This document shows, in pieces, positions 22,017 to 33,462 of a stretch of 64,000 nt of DNA (positions are counted from its first letter, which is position 1; the number at the start of each line of letters is the position of its first letter). The notes below the pieces were generated by a model. That model was not told where the DNA came from. It saw only the letters and a program-made list of their open reading frames with translations, and ran no database searches. Both the position numbers and the translations under genes were made by a program. Source of the stretch: Zygaena filipendulae (taxonomy: Eukaryota > Arthropoda > Insecta > Lepidoptera > Zygaenidae); NCBI GenBank assembly GCA_907165275.2, contig OU015654.1:1195501-1259500 (forward strand), written 5' to 3'.

Positions 22017-22090
22017 GACCGATATCGATATATCAGTATCAACTTAATTCGATATACTTATATCGATATCGAAATATCGATATTTTTAAA
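22017..22090. promoter_or_regulatory. Cluster of TATCGATA / CGATA motifs (copy A)
   Basis: Within 70 bp there are at least three TATCGATA octamers or near-matches and several further CGATA pentamers, on both strands. Copy B repeats the cluster at about 31580-31650 with a few changes. In Drosophila, TATCGATA is the DREF site and clustered CGATA is the BEAF-32 insulator site. Use of these sites in this insect is an inference. Confidence 0.4.
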
Positions 22091-22984
22091 AACTTCGCAT
22101 CCCTAAATTCTGACCGCAGTGTCCTCCAGTCGTGCGCAGCGGGATGCGTCATATATTTTTTAAAGCGACACCATCGCTATAATGTTAGTGCGATATTTCA
22201 AATGTCATCACTAACATGCACTTGAGACGTTGAAAGTGTGGATAGCACTTAACAAGAATAGGATCGATACACATTCCCTCGTAAAACCTATAGTTTCACA
22301 GAAAAGGAATTCTATGTTTTCGCCTGTAGGTACATAACGAAGTTAAAATTATACAGGTTGTTTTATAAGTAAATTAAATTATGTATTTATAAAATATATT
22401 TAGTATGTATAAACTAACTAAATAAAAACTTAAATGTATCAAATCAAATCAAATAATTATGCTTTATTGCCCCAGAAGAGAAAATTAAAACTTGAGACAG
22501 ATAAAAAGTAAATACAGAGCAAAAGGCGGCCTTATTGCTAGAGGCAATCTTTTCAAGGCAACCTTAAGGTGATAGAGAGCTGTAAATGTGCTCGTGAATT
22601 CGTCCTTGAATCCAAAACTATCATAGTAGATAATATATGAGATATTTTTTCCGCTGTTGTTGATGATTGATAATATACCTACCTTACAACCTACCTACCT
22701 TACGTACCTTCTTTACAACTTGCAATCGTCCGTTCTAGAATTCCGTCGTCTAGCTCAAAAGATTTCCATAGAAAATTTGATCAGATTATTGTGAAATCAC
22801 CCTGAAACCATAATCCATCGAATTTAAAAAGACATTCAAACTGATCGATCCAATAAAAAGCTATGCGTCAACATCGATGAAAACTCTGACTGACTGCCTG
22901 ACTGACTGCCTTCATTGCTGTTATTTAACTTTACAAATAAAATTATGTACCTTAAACATAATTAACAATTAGAACTTTTCATTA

Positions 22985-23262
22985 GAATATCGGCAAACGG
23001 TTTGCTTGTTATTCTTGTACAGCTTGTCTTCCGACAAAGGCCTTTAGTCCTGTGTCTTTTATTTTGTCTGTACGAGACCCGCTATTTTTGATATCATCCT
23101 CCCACCTCATAATTTGTCTACCTCTGTTTCTTTTTCCATCTCGGGGATACCATTCCGTTATTATTCTTGACCATTTTTCATTCTTTTCACTTACTATATG
23201 TCCTGTCCATCTCCACTTTACTGTAAACGTTGTAAATATATTTTTTCCAGTAAACCTTTTTT
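22985..23262 (-). pseudogene. RTE-type LINE C-terminal relic (copy A)
   Basis: Minus-strand translation gives LLEKIYLQRLQ followed, after a one-base loss, by a stretch matching copy B's WRWTGHI and EWYPRDGK. A region like AFVGRQ follows downstream. This is the usual C-terminus after the RT domain in RTE-like and related LINEs (W-x-W-x-GH, then EW-PR-GKR-RGR). Copy A is broken by a missing T near 23222. Confidence 0.6.
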
Positions 23263-23965
23263 GATTACGAGGAAAAGGCAGTTTTTGCGGCGTCTTATCG
23301 TAGCGCGACGTGTTATGGTCATAGTGATGGGCCCTGTTTTAATAACTATTAGTAGACGATCGATATTTATATGACGCGAAATAATGTACAATATGTATTC
23401 AAATGAAAGGACTCGGACGAAATTACGTAGACTCGTGCAAAAACACAGATAGAACCCAAATTCAACGCAAACAAAAGACACGCCGCGGCCGTATTAATGT
23501 AGAATACAGAAATATGCAAATTGAATTGGATCTGTTGCATATCCGGGAACGAAGGGGCAAGGAGCGGTTATTATTTTGTCCTAAAATATATTCCTATGAA
23601 TAAAGGATTTGGAAGCTCTTTAATTAACTACAACGTAGCTTGTTCCTCGCGGTGGCATCTAGGTAAATTTCAGAATCACCTCGGGGACACTTAAATAGAT
23701 ATCATTTATGTCAATGACATTGACATAACACCATAGGAGAAAACAACATCATTGACTATTATGACATTGACTCAATGTCATTCAAACACTGCAGTATCCG
23801 TAAAATTTCTTTAATCATTTCAGTAGTTCCAGAGATTATACTTATACACCCTATACTTCATAACTTCTTTATACCCCTGAAAACGTCATGCGAAATTCAA
23901 TGATGGTGGTTGAGCCGTTGGGTAAGGCGTGAAAGCATAACAAACAAACAAACTCTGCACTTTCG

Positions 23966-24194
23966 TATTTAGCTGTGCCCCGCGGTTTCACCTGCGGTAA
24001 TTACGGAGTTCCCGCGGGAATTTCGAGATAAAAAGTACCCTATGTCCCTTTCTCTGTATCCCTGACAATGTGCATGCCAAATTTCATCCAAATCCGTTCA
24101 GCTGTTTTTCCGTGATTGAGTAACAAACATCCAAACATCCAAACGTCCAAACATCCAAACATCCACACTTTCACATTTATAATATTAGTAGGAT
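23966..24194 (+). mobile_element. SINE copy (+), full length (copy A)
   Basis: Begins TTAGCTGTGCCCCGCGGTTT. Has GAGTTCCCGCGGGAATTTCG, TCCGTTCAGCTGTTT, an ACATCCAAACATCC array and the end TATAATATTAGTAGGAT. Its counterpart is at 33463-33684. Confidence 0.92.
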
Positions 24195-24654
24195 TGTTTC
24201 ACTCATCAGAGTAAAAATTGTTTTTGTCATTACCTACCTGTATCCTGAAACTGGGAAAGCAAGATTTCAAACAGTTTTTTTGTCGATTCCAAAAAATATC
24301 TGTGTTTGACACCTTTTAGACATCGATCTCATATAAAAAGTAGATACACAGTCCCATACAAAAGTTCACTTAAAAACTGTCAACAGTCGTGTTTACGTAG
24401 TTACAGCTGTGGTTATAGTTATAGTTGGTTGGTATTACAACAGTACCTACCGAAAATATAAAATACCGTCCTTTTTTAGGGTCCTAGATGTGTGGTTTTT
24501 ACAATTTTTAAACGAGCACGACCGCGACTGATTTAAAAGCGCACCCAAATGTTCAAGTGGACGCTCATTTCATGAGAACATTTTTTGACGCTGATTGTGT
24601 ATCTGCTTTTTATATGAGATCGATGCCTTTAGATTATAAATAGTAACATACAAT

Positions 24655-24740
24655 ACATTACAATTTACGATTCGACCGACTTGAACCCGGCAACTATAGC
24701 GAGCGAAGACACCACGCTACATTTCCCATCGCACCTGAGC
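24655..24740 (-). other. Weak tRNA-like remnant (copy A)
   Basis: Minus strand shows TAGCGTGGTGTC followed at the proper distance by GGGTTCAAGTCGG, which resembles A and B boxes of a tRNA-derived SINE head. Copy B has the same at about 34155-34235. No cloverleaf could be drawn with confidence. Confidence 0.25.
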
Positions 24741-25254
24741 GGTCACAAATGGACCGGGAAACGTTTCAATTCTCTTTGTAAATATCTATTTATATTTTTG
24801 GTTTGTTTGCTTTGTAACTAAATTGAAATTTGTTGAATTACAGGAACAAACCGTCGCCGTCGGTAGGTAGGTAGGTATATTTGGTTTTTATACGAAGCGT
24901 GAAGAATCTGGCTCCATTTGGAATACCTTTGAAATTGTGACGGAGGCAATCCGTTTCGAGTCCTTCATTATTTCGGTGGTTTACAGAAATTAAATAAATT
25001 AGGTAATGTACGTATTTATGTTGCCTTGTAAATATATTTTACGTAACAAAATATAGTACGTAAATAGTTACTGTTCTGCAATGTTCCACCAGGTAAAATT
25101 ACAACAGACAGCATTATTGAGAAAGTAATTAAATGCTATATTATCTATATAATAAAAATTAATCGCCAAATGTATTGCTAAGCGCATAACTTCCAAACGT
25201 CTACACCAAATTGGATGATTTTTTTATTGTATTCTTTATTGTCAAGACAAGGTT

Positions 25255-25805
25255 TAAATAAAAGAAATTTGGAGTTCCTGCGGGAATTCCGAAACTCACG
25301 CGGGTGAATCTCCGAAATGGTTGCACCGATATTGACGGAACTTTCACTGCCAATTAGCTGTTGTTATAAGGATTAAATTAGACTGCATTGGAGTTCCTGC
25401 GGGAATCCCGAAACTCACGCAGGTGAAACCGCGGGGCACAGCTAGTATAATGATAAAAAGTCTCTCGAAACTAAATATTTCACAGTAAAATTTGGAGAAG
25501 AAGTCCTCATACATAATTATGTATGTAATATCTCTTCGCTAATCAAGATTAGATTTTGAAATACTACTTCTACTACTTTTGAAATACTTACAGTATAGAT
25601 AGAAAAAAATATTTTTTTTTTATCTGTCTCTGTGCCTGTTTGTTCCGGCTAATCTCTGAAACGGCTGGACCCATTTTAAAGGGACTTTCACTGACATATA
25701 GCTGATGTTATAAGGAGTAACGTAGGCTACTTTTATTTTAGAAAAACAGTTCCTGCGGGAATTTCGAAACTCACGCGGGGGAAACCGCGGGGCACAGCTA
25801 GTCTA
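25255..25805 (-). mobile_element. Two minus-strand SINE-type copies (copy A)
   Basis: Segments at about 25255-25446 and 25600-25805. Both end in the reversed family opening (AACCGCGGGGCACAGCTAGT) preceded by TCCTGCGGGAAT-CGAAACTCACGCGG. The second has the TCTGTTTGTTCCGGCTAATCT region. 34755-35295 is the copy B equivalent and reads as identical here. Confidence 0.85.
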
Positions 25806-25880
25806 TACATTTAAATAAAATTGAAGTGTCTGTTTGTATTCCAAATTAACAGCTTTTCATTAAATGCATTTGAAAGTATA

Positions 25881-27205
25881 AGGTACAGTCGCCAATTTTC
25901 GTCCCCAAGCCTAATTTCGTCCCCTTCAATATCTACTTTTTTTAAAACCGCCATCTAATAACAGTGACCTGAACCGAAAGCTAGTTGCACCAGTCGGCCA
26001 TTGTGTAGAAGTGAATGCGTCACGACGTTCGTACCGACAGAAATTCGAAAATCAAAAATAGTGTTCAAGGTGAGTTTTTCATTGAAATATTCTCGGATAC
26101 CATAAAATATTGAGATACCTGACTTATTGATACAATGTTTTTGTCAAACTAACTATTAAAATCTCAGATGTGAATCGATTAAGCAAAATTTTCAAGTTAT
26201 GACACGTGTTTTGCATAAATGGATGCCACAAAAATAAATAGAAATTTCCTAATATCGTCCCCTTACATGAACCTTATATCGTCCCCGGGACGATATTAGG
26301 ATCTCATATGGTGAACACAAGGGTCATGTCACTTTATTTTGGGTGTAACTTAAGAATGTTTTTTTTTTTTATTTAGATGCTGAAACCACCACACCATACC
26401 ACCTTCAACCTCAACAAGATGAGGTAAAGCGATGGTAGTCACGGTCTCACCACATAAATAAGAAATAATGGTAGCAAAAAAGAAGCAGACAGAGAAGAAT
26501 AACGAAAGAGTAGCGGATAGAAAAAAAAGGGAAACGGAACAGAAACAACAAAAAACATCAGCTGAAAGCAATAAAAATAAAACCAAAAAGCGATTAAAAG
26601 CACAGTCTTCTGACGAAGAACCATCTGATGTTGATGACTCAATTTTTGTGTCCACTGACGAAGAAGATAGCGAGAATGATGACGCTGAATACCCAGATTG
26701 TCATAATATCTACCTATTCTTAAGACAAAAAGGGAGAAAAATGGAAAAGATGCATTCATTGTTTCCCATGGATGCACGAAGATTGCGTTGGAAATCCAGG
26801 ACCAAAATTTTCAAAATTGCACTATTTGTTCGGAGAATTAGAAGTACCTTACTAATGATTAAAATAATTAAGAAAGGATTGAGATATTAATAATATGATA
26901 GTTAAGTTCAATTTTATATAATATAAAACAAGTGAGTACAACTCCAATTCACATATTGATTATTGTGATCTCAATATCGTCCCCGGGACGTAATTAGGAG
27001 CCCAAAAATATATTTTCATAATTTGAGTATTTTTGTTAAAGCTATTTCAGAACTTTTTCTAACAAAGTTAACGCTTTTTTGATTATTTTTATGAATAAAG
27101 GAATATTGAACCTAATGTTTGACGTTTCATTTATTACTGTGGTATTTTTATTTATTTTTTTAGAGTTGTTTTACAAAAAAGGGACGATATTTGGCGACTC
27201 TACCT
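25881..27205 (+). mobile_element. Non-autonomous pogo/Tigger-like DNA transposon, TA target duplication
   Basis: Inverted ends AGGTACAGTCGCCAA and TTGGCGACTCTACCT (one mismatch), flanked by TA at 25879-25880 and 27206-27207. The empty site is in copy B (AAAGTATATACGG at 35366-35378). The ends contain repeated CGTCCCC boxes. Near 26275-26300 and 26975-26995 they form CGTCCCCGGGACG palindromes. An ORF resembling the C-terminal tail of pogo-group transposases lies within. The DDE domain is missing, so it cannot move itself. TA duplication fits the Tc1/mariner/pogo superfamily. Confidence 0.8.
26468..26890 (+). pseudogene. C-terminal tail of pogo/Tigger-like transposase, frameshifted
   Basis: 140 codons. 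N-terminal half is Lys/Glu-rich (KKKQTEKNNERVADRKKRET), then an acidic Ser/Asp/Glu run (residues ~58-76), then EYPDCHNIYLF. At about 26739 one frameshift separates this from a Cys/His stretch in the neighbouring frame, with W-K-R-C-x-x-C and W-x-H-E-D-C. Insect pogo-like transposases often end in a basic segment, an acidic segment and a PHD-like zinc finger, which this matches. Helix-turn-helix, CENP-B-type and DDE parts are absent. Upstream, TTTTATTTAG before ATG at 26375 resembles a splice acceptor and CAAGGTGAGT at 26069 a donor. The frame is not functional as read. Confidence 0.65.
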
Positions 27206-27234
27206 TATACGGTACCTACTTACGTATAAAACCA

Positions 27235-27440
27235 ATTTTTAAAATTTTTCTGTCTGTCTGTCTGTTTGTTCCGGCTAATCTCTGAAACGGCTAGACCAAT
27301 TTTAACGGGACTTCCACTGACAGATGACACTGATGTTACAAGGAGTAACTTAGGCTACTTTTATTTAGGAAAAAAAATTCCCGCGGGAATTCCGAAATTC
27401 ACGCGGGTGAAAACGCGGGGCACAGCTAGTATTATTATAA
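27235..27440 (-). mobile_element. Minus-strand SINE copy (copy A)
   Basis: From TCTGTCTGTCTGTCTGTTTG to GGGGCACAGCTAGTATTATT, with CCCGCGGGAATTCCGAAATT in between. The copy B equivalent is 35395-35594 and looks identical. Confidence 0.88.
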
Positions 27441-27559
27441 ATGTAAAGTGAGTTTTGTTAATTGTTTTCTTTGTTACACCTTCATTCCTTAAGTACTCAA
27501 TCGGTCATTATGAAATTGGGTCATAGACGTTGTGAGGGGCCAAAAGGAAAAAAGATACT

Positions 27560-28540
27560 TTTAATTTCGAAATTCCCGCGTGAACTCTTAAATTAACGCT
27601 AGTGAATCCAGGAGGAATCGCTAGTAGTATTAAGTAGGTATGTAATTATAAGTAATAACACATAGTTTGATCGGTTTCCACGAGTGGTACAAGTACTACA
27701 AGTCATTGAGACTCGAGTTATTATGCTTTTTATCATCATATAAAGAGTTCCCGGGGGAATTCAGAAATTAACGAGGGTGAAACTACGAGGCGAATGGCTT
27801 TAGCCGTGCCCCGCAGTTTCACCCGCGTGAGTTCCGGAATCCCCGGGAATCGAGTAAATGTTCTATGGAAAATTGATTATATATGTAAACGAATGACACC
27901 AAACGATAGCTTAAAAATAAAAGCTGCAGCGCCATCTAGTAATACATACTTACACAGTTTAACAGTTAACTTTAGTTTTGCGTAAGTATTTTTTTAAGTA
28001 TTGTTTATCGGGGCACGGCTAAAGCCATTCGCTTCGTAGTTTCACCCTCGTTAATTTCGGAATTCCCGCGTGAACTCTTAAATTAACGCTAGTGAATCCA
28101 GGAGGAATCGCTAGTAGTATTAAGTAGGTATGTAATTATAAGTAATAACACAGTTAGTAGTATAACCTACATAGTTTGATCTTTGATCGGTTTCCACGAG
28201 TGCACGAGCGGCACAAGTACTACAAGTCATTGAGACTTGTTGTTATAAGTTATTATGCTTTTTATCATGATGTAAAGAGTTCCCGAGGGAATTCAGAAAT
28301 TAACGAGGGTGAAACTATGAGGCGAATGGCTTTAGCCGTGCCCCGCAGTTTCACCCACGTGAGTCCGGGAATCCCCGAGAATCGAGTAAATATTCTACGG
28401 AAAATTGATTATATATGTAAACGATTGATACCAAACGATAGCTTAAAAATAAAAGCTGCAGCGCCATCTAGTAATACATACTTACAGATTTACACAGTTT
28501 AACAGTTAACTTTAGTTTTGCGTAAGTATGTTTTTTTTTT
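27560..28540. repeat. 490-bp tandem duplication containing SINE fragments (copy A only)
   Basis: AATTCCCGCGTGAACTCTTA occurs at 27571 and again at 28061. The following text (AATCGCTAGTAGTATTAAGT and AAGCTGCAGCGCCATCTAG) is present twice in copy A and once in copy B (35735-36180). The two units differ by small indels. SINE 5' ends in opposite orientation (GCGAATGGCTTTAGCCGTGC and its reverse at about 28013) lie at the junction. Confidence 0.85.
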
Positions 28541-28794
28541 ATGAACCGATTGACATGAAACAAACACTAAAATAATATGTTAAGTGAAGCTTACCACGAA
28601 TCACGATGTATTAATGAAAACTTCATCTAAACTGGATAAGCCATTTCTAATATTAGCGTGCACAAACGCACAGACCAACAGACAAAAATTCTAACAATTA
28701 TTGTATGGGGTGCTATTGGGTTGATAAAGGTCCTAATAATATTTTTTCTCATATATCTATCTTCCATGTACAGACAGCCATCCGTTACATTTTT

Positions 28795-29400
28795 AACCGA
28801 CTTCCAAAAAGGAGGTTCTATGTTCGATTGTATGTATGTTTTATTTTTATGTATGTTCACCGATTACTCGAAGACGGTTGGACCGATTTGAAAAATTCTT
28901 TTTTTGTTTAAAAGGATATACTCCCAATTAGGTCCCATTGCCACCAAGTCGGGTTCTGATGATGGGATCTTGGAGTAATCGAGGGAACTCTTCAAAAATT
29001 ATAGGTACACCTATAGCGATTTTTGTATTTTTATAGTAAATCGTTTATTTACTTTTGGAAAGTCAAATTTGAAGAAGTGGAACTGATGATGAAGACCACA
29101 GATGGTCATCAGAACTACTAAATAATAGGTATTTCACAGATTCCGATTGGTTAACTTTAATATGGTTTCTAAACAATTTATGCTCGTCACAATGTATATG
29201 GTGAAGTAGAACTGATGATGATGTACCAGAAGAACTCCTCAACAATTAACGTTCCTGCGTCGGGAAAAGCAATATTTTGTAAAAGGTGATGAGTAGTTGA
29301 CATTAGGCTATTGTAACTTAGAGAAATTACGAACTAAGTCACTTAAAAGCGAGAAATAAACAAAATTTTAACAAAAAAATTAAAACCGACTTCCAAAAAA
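28795..29400 (+). repeat. Dispersed repeat opening CGACTTCCAAAAAGGAGGTT (copy A)
   Basis: Runs from CCGACTTCCAAAAAGGAGG through GTTCACCGATTACTCGAAGA and GAACTGATGATGAAGACCAC, and closes with a second CCGACTTCCAAAAAA at about 29387. A reversed fragment lies at about 54640-54775. Copy B has one extra internal unit of 288 bp (36598-36885). The family could not be named from sequence alone. Confidence 0.7.
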
Positions 29401-29410
29401 AAACAAAACT

Positions 29411-29682
29411 AAAAATCTAAAAATAAAAAGCTAAAAATAACAACATACCGATTTAATCCAAAAGACAAAAACACACGTAATATTATTATTAGTTTGTGCT
29501 ACGACTAATCGGTATGAAGTCGGTGACAAGCCAAATATGGAGGGGGTAGATGGGCTAAGTCGACTCCCGCCACCAGCTCTTCGTGAGCAGGACAACCCAA
29601 GTGGGCAGACACCAGCGGGCTTGTCACCGAATTCAAACCGATCAGTGGTAGCACAAACCAATAATAATATTACGTTTCTCCG
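29411..29682. mobile_element. Foldback element, right arm truncated (copy A)
   Basis: Left arm CAACATACCGATTTAATCC onward and inner arms GTCGGTGACAAGCC / GGCTTGTCACCGA match copy B's 37331-37643. In copy A the right arm stops at ATTACGTTT (29682), where a SINE fragment (CTCCGAAATTAACGCGGG) takes over. Confidence 0.8.
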
Positions 29683-29708
29683 AAATTAACGCGGGTGAAA
29701 CCGCAGGG

Positions 29709-30240
29709 AACAGCTAGTCTCATATATTTATATGGGATTACAAAGTTATTTGTGCAGTTGGTACATATAACTGCATATATAACTTTGTAATTCGATACAT
29801 TTATATGGGATTACAAAGTTATTTATGCAGTTGGTGTATCTAGAAAACTGGACCGAAATTGCAAAATATTTTAGTTTTTCCTTGATTTATACAATAAACA
29901 CTAATTGTATTCTAAATTTCAAACTTCTATGTCTGCTAGAAGTGCCTTAGAGTTTTGATGATCGGTCAGTGAGTGAGTGAGTGAGTGACCTACAAAATTA
30001 AGAAACTTTGACTAGTTATAATTCTTAAACTACTGGTTCAAATCGAATGAAATTTAAATTATACCGTCTTTATACAATACCTGCTTGTTTACTAAAAATT
30101 CAGGCTTCTAGTTTTATCCACAACGAAGTTATAGGGGGTCGAAAATGGCCTGAATTGCTTCGAGAAAAAGGTATATATAGTACGGCCGTGCCGCTTTTGT
30201 TGCTCGACTTGGCGGGGGCACTGCCGTGCCCCCAGATAGG
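29709..30240. repeat. Copy A-specific stretch with direct repeat and a GC hairpin
   Basis: TATATGGGATTACAAAGTTATTT-like text occurs twice (about 29728 and 29803), separated by an inverted partial copy. At 30212-30233 GGGGGCAC TGCC GTGCCCCC forms a perfect 8-bp stem with a 4-nt loop, preceded by a conserved-looking GGCCTGAATTGCTTCGAG block. The latter looks like the 3' end of a dispersed element. Copy B has different sequence here (37575-37815). Confidence 0.55.
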
Positions 30241-30479
30241 TGCCTATATCATATCAAGTCTTACTTAATTGTTAATCTAAACTATAGATGTGGATTGTGG
30301 ATATGAAACTAAAAAAAACAGATAAGTATTGTCACCAGTTCACTATAATTCTCATTTATCTACTTCTTTTATCATAATTTCAATTTCTTTTTAAGAGAGA
30401 GCTTTTTCAACTTTGAGCAACATTAAATTGATCAAAAACATGGTTTCCACCACAGCGATCAGCTATTAGGAAACGTTTG

Positions 30480-30664
30480 GTCATTACCTATACCTACTAA
30501 TATTATAAAGAGGCAATGAATTGTGAGTTTGTGAGTCTGTGACGTTGTTGGGGGGTCAATCACTGGATCTACTGAGCCGATTTTGAAAATTCTTTCACTT
30601 ATAGGAAGCACGGTAGTCCTGAGTGACATAGGGTGCAAAATTCCTACGGGAACTCCGAAATTAC
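30480..30664 (-). mobile_element. Minus-strand SINE, cut at the duplication junction
   Basis: From TACTAATATTATAAAGAGGC to GGGAACTCCGAAATTAC, where the SINE would normally continue with CGCGGG and GGGGCACAGCTAG. Instead copy B begins. The equivalent SINE at the end of copy B (38810-39000) does continue. The duplication breakpoint is therefore inside this SINE. Confidence 0.85.
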
Positions 30665-31577
30665 TGTCCCCATTCAGCTTTTGTAAATGTGATCTGAAAA
30701 ATTCAGTTTTTAATTAAAGTGCGTAAAATTTGTCGGTAACTTTGGGTTTACTCTGTCGGTAATTTGTTTATCGAGAAAATTCTAAATTTATCCCTTTTAT
30801 AACGTCACTAATATTAAGTTATCCGTAGGATTCCACATTATTTGTTATTCATACCGCGGCGTATAGGAAATCTGTCCGTGTTTACAAAACATTGGGCGCT
30901 GATACGTGACGGTTTTTATAAAAACTACCTACATATATAGACAAACGGCACGCTTCACTACAAATACTGTAGTTTCACCGTTTACTTTTTGCCTGAACAA
31001 TTCAACGAACACTTTTCAGATCCAAAGAATACAGAATATATAAAGAAGCGACACTCTTCCGCCTCTCACCAATTTCAAGCCTCCTCATATCCAGCAATAA
31101 CCACGTGAAAGTTTCTAGGTAGATTTCGAGGAAAGTTTGACACATGTCGAATCTACATGTGACAATTGTTCACTGACAGCTGACAGTTACGGTCAGCTCA
31201 CTGTCAACTTTACGATACGCACACACGGACAGCATGTGTGCGTACGAGCCGGCCGTCTTTACTTGCGGGAAAGTACGTCTTATATCAGTTCAATTGTGTG
31301 GAGTGTCACCGGGTTGGTATATAGACCTTATAACTTTAGTAAACCTATGATTATAAGAAACATACCTATACCTATTATCTTGTGCAATTTTATTATTGGG
31401 TCTTTTGTTTATGGTTACCATAAGTGAGTGCGAGACAATTTTTTATGTCCAATTTATTTATTATTCATGTGACCTATATGTGGGTAAAGTTTAAAAAATT
31501 ACACACATTAGATATAGACATATAAACTAAAACTTCATTAGTTTTTTTATAAGCTTTTAAAAAAAAATCAGCGGACT

Positions 31578-31652
31578 AGACCGATATCGATATATCAGTA
31601 TCGACTTAAATCGACATACTTATATCGATATCGAAATATCGATATTTTTAAA
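31578..31652. promoter_or_regulatory. Cluster of TATCGATA / CGATA motifs (copy B)
   Basis: Counterpart of 22017-22090 with a few substitutions. The TATCGATA octamers are kept. Confidence 0.38.
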
Positions 31653-32524
31653 AACTTCGCATCCCTAAATTCTGACCGCAGTGTCCTCCAGTCGTGCGCA
31701 GCGGGATGCGTCGTATATTTTTTAAAGCGATACCATCGCTATAATGTTAGTGCGATATTTCAAATGTCATCACTAACATGCACTTGAGACGTTGAAAGTG
31801 TGGATAGCACTTAACAAGAATAGGATCGATACACATTCCCTCGTAAAACCTATAGTTTCACAGAAAAGGAATTGTATGTTTTCGCCTGTAGGTACATAAC
31901 GAAGTCAAAATTATACAGGTTGTTTTTTAAGTAAATTAAATTATGTATTTATAAAATATATTTGCTATGTATAAACAAACTAAATAAAAACTAAAATGTG
32001 TCAAATCAAATCAAATATGCTTTATTGCCCCAGAAGAGAAAATTAAAACTTGAGACAGATAAAAAGTAAATGCAGAGCAAAAAGCGGCCTTATTGCTAGA
32101 GGCGATCTTTTCAAGGCAACCTTAAGGTGATAGAGAGCTGTAAATGTACTCGTGAATTCGTCCTTGAATCCAAAACTATCATAGTAGATAATATATTGAG
32201 ATATTTTTGCCGCTGTTGTTGATAATTGATAATATACCTACCTTACAACCTACCTACCTTACGTACCTTCTTTACAATTTGCAATCGTCCGTTCTAGAAT
32301 TCCGTCGTCTAGCTCAAAAGATTTCCATAGAAAATTTGATCAGATTATTGTGAAATCACCCTGAAACCATAATCCATCGAATTTAAAAAGACATTCAAAC
32401 TGATCGATCCAATAAAAAGCTATGCGTCAACATCGATGAAAACTGTCTGACTGACTGCCTGACTGACTGCCTTCATTGCTGTTATTTAACTTTACAAATA
32501 AAATTATGTACAATTAGAACTTTT

Positions 32525-32830
32525 CATTACAATATCGGCAAACGGTTTGCTTGTTATTCTTGTACAGCTTGTCTTCCGACAAAGGCCTTTAGTCCTGTGT
32601 CTTTTATTTTGTCTGTACGAGACCCGCTATTTTTTATATCATCCTCCCACCTCATAATGTCTACCTCTGTTTCTTTTTCCATCTCGGGGATACCATTCCG
32701 TTATTATTCTTGACCATTTTTCATTCTTTTCAGTTACTATATGTCCTGTCCATCTCCACTTTACTTGTAAACGTTGTAGATATATTTTTTCCAGTAAACC
32801 TTTTTTGATTACGAGGAAAAGGCAGTTTTT
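32525..32830 (-). pseudogene. RTE-type LINE C-terminal relic (copy B)
   Basis: In a minus-strand frame ending at 32639, the text LLEKIYLQRLQVKWRWTGHI, then EKWSRIITEWYPRDGKRNRG, matches the post-RT C-terminal region of RTE-like LINEs. A stop follows (EVGG-stop) and the last part (YRQNK, AFVGRQ) is in another frame. This copy is better preserved than copy A. No RT catalytic box is present. Confidence 0.68.
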
Positions 32831-33462
32831 GCGGCGTCTTATCGTAGCGCAGCGTGTTATGGTCATAGTGAATATGGGCCCTATTTTAATACCTATTAGT
32901 AGACGATCGATATTTGTATGACGCGAAATAATGTACAATATGTATTCAAATGAAAGGACTCGGACAAAATTACGTAGACTCGTGCAAAAACACAGATAGA
33001 ACCCAAATTCAACGCAAACAAAAGACACGCCGCGACCGTATTAATGTAGAATACAGAAATATGCAAATTGAATTGGATCTGTTGCATATCCGGGAACGAA
33101 GGGGCAAGGAGCGGTTATTATTTTGTCCTAAAATATATTCCTATGAATAAAGGATTTGGGAGCTCTTTAATTAACTACAACGTAGCTTTTCACCAATGCC
33201 AGTTTTAGAATCACCTCGGGGACTCTTAAGAGTATCATTTATGTCAATATCATTCAAAAATAACTGCAGCTTCCTATCAGTATTTTTTTTGAATCGTTTC
33301 AGTAGTTCCAGAAATTACCCCCTACTTTAGAACTTCTCTATGCCCCTGAAAACGTCATGCGAAATTCAATGATGGTGGTTAAGTCGCTAGGTAAGGCGTG
33401 AAAGCGTAACAAACAAACAAACTCACTTTCGCATTTATAATTGTAAGGATTATATATATACT

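Larger units (their letters stand above)
17592..30665. repeat. Segmental tandem duplication, copy A
   Basis: Starts at GTCCCCATTCAGC and ends at CCGAAATTACT, where copy B begins with the same GTCCCCATTCAGC. It is colinear with 30666-38972. Copy A is 13.07 kb because it carries three additions absent from copy B: 17656-21119 (MITE plus nested insertion), 25881-27207 (pogo-like element), and a 490-bp tandem duplication near 27571-28060. Shared contents are a CGATA-rich cluster, a LINE relic, SINEs and a foldback repeat. Confidence 0.93.

Noticed and set aside
21527..31427. Similar open frames at 21527-21712 and 31137-31427
   Set aside because: They agree because the DNA is duplicated. The longer version depends on an indel and no domain is visible.
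23403..33150. 66-codon frame present in both duplicates (23403-23603, 32950-33150), followed by AATAAA
   Set aside because: The two differences I see both change amino acids (R/Q, G/D). There is no recognisable family, and the frame is kept only through recent duplication. Too weak to call a gene.
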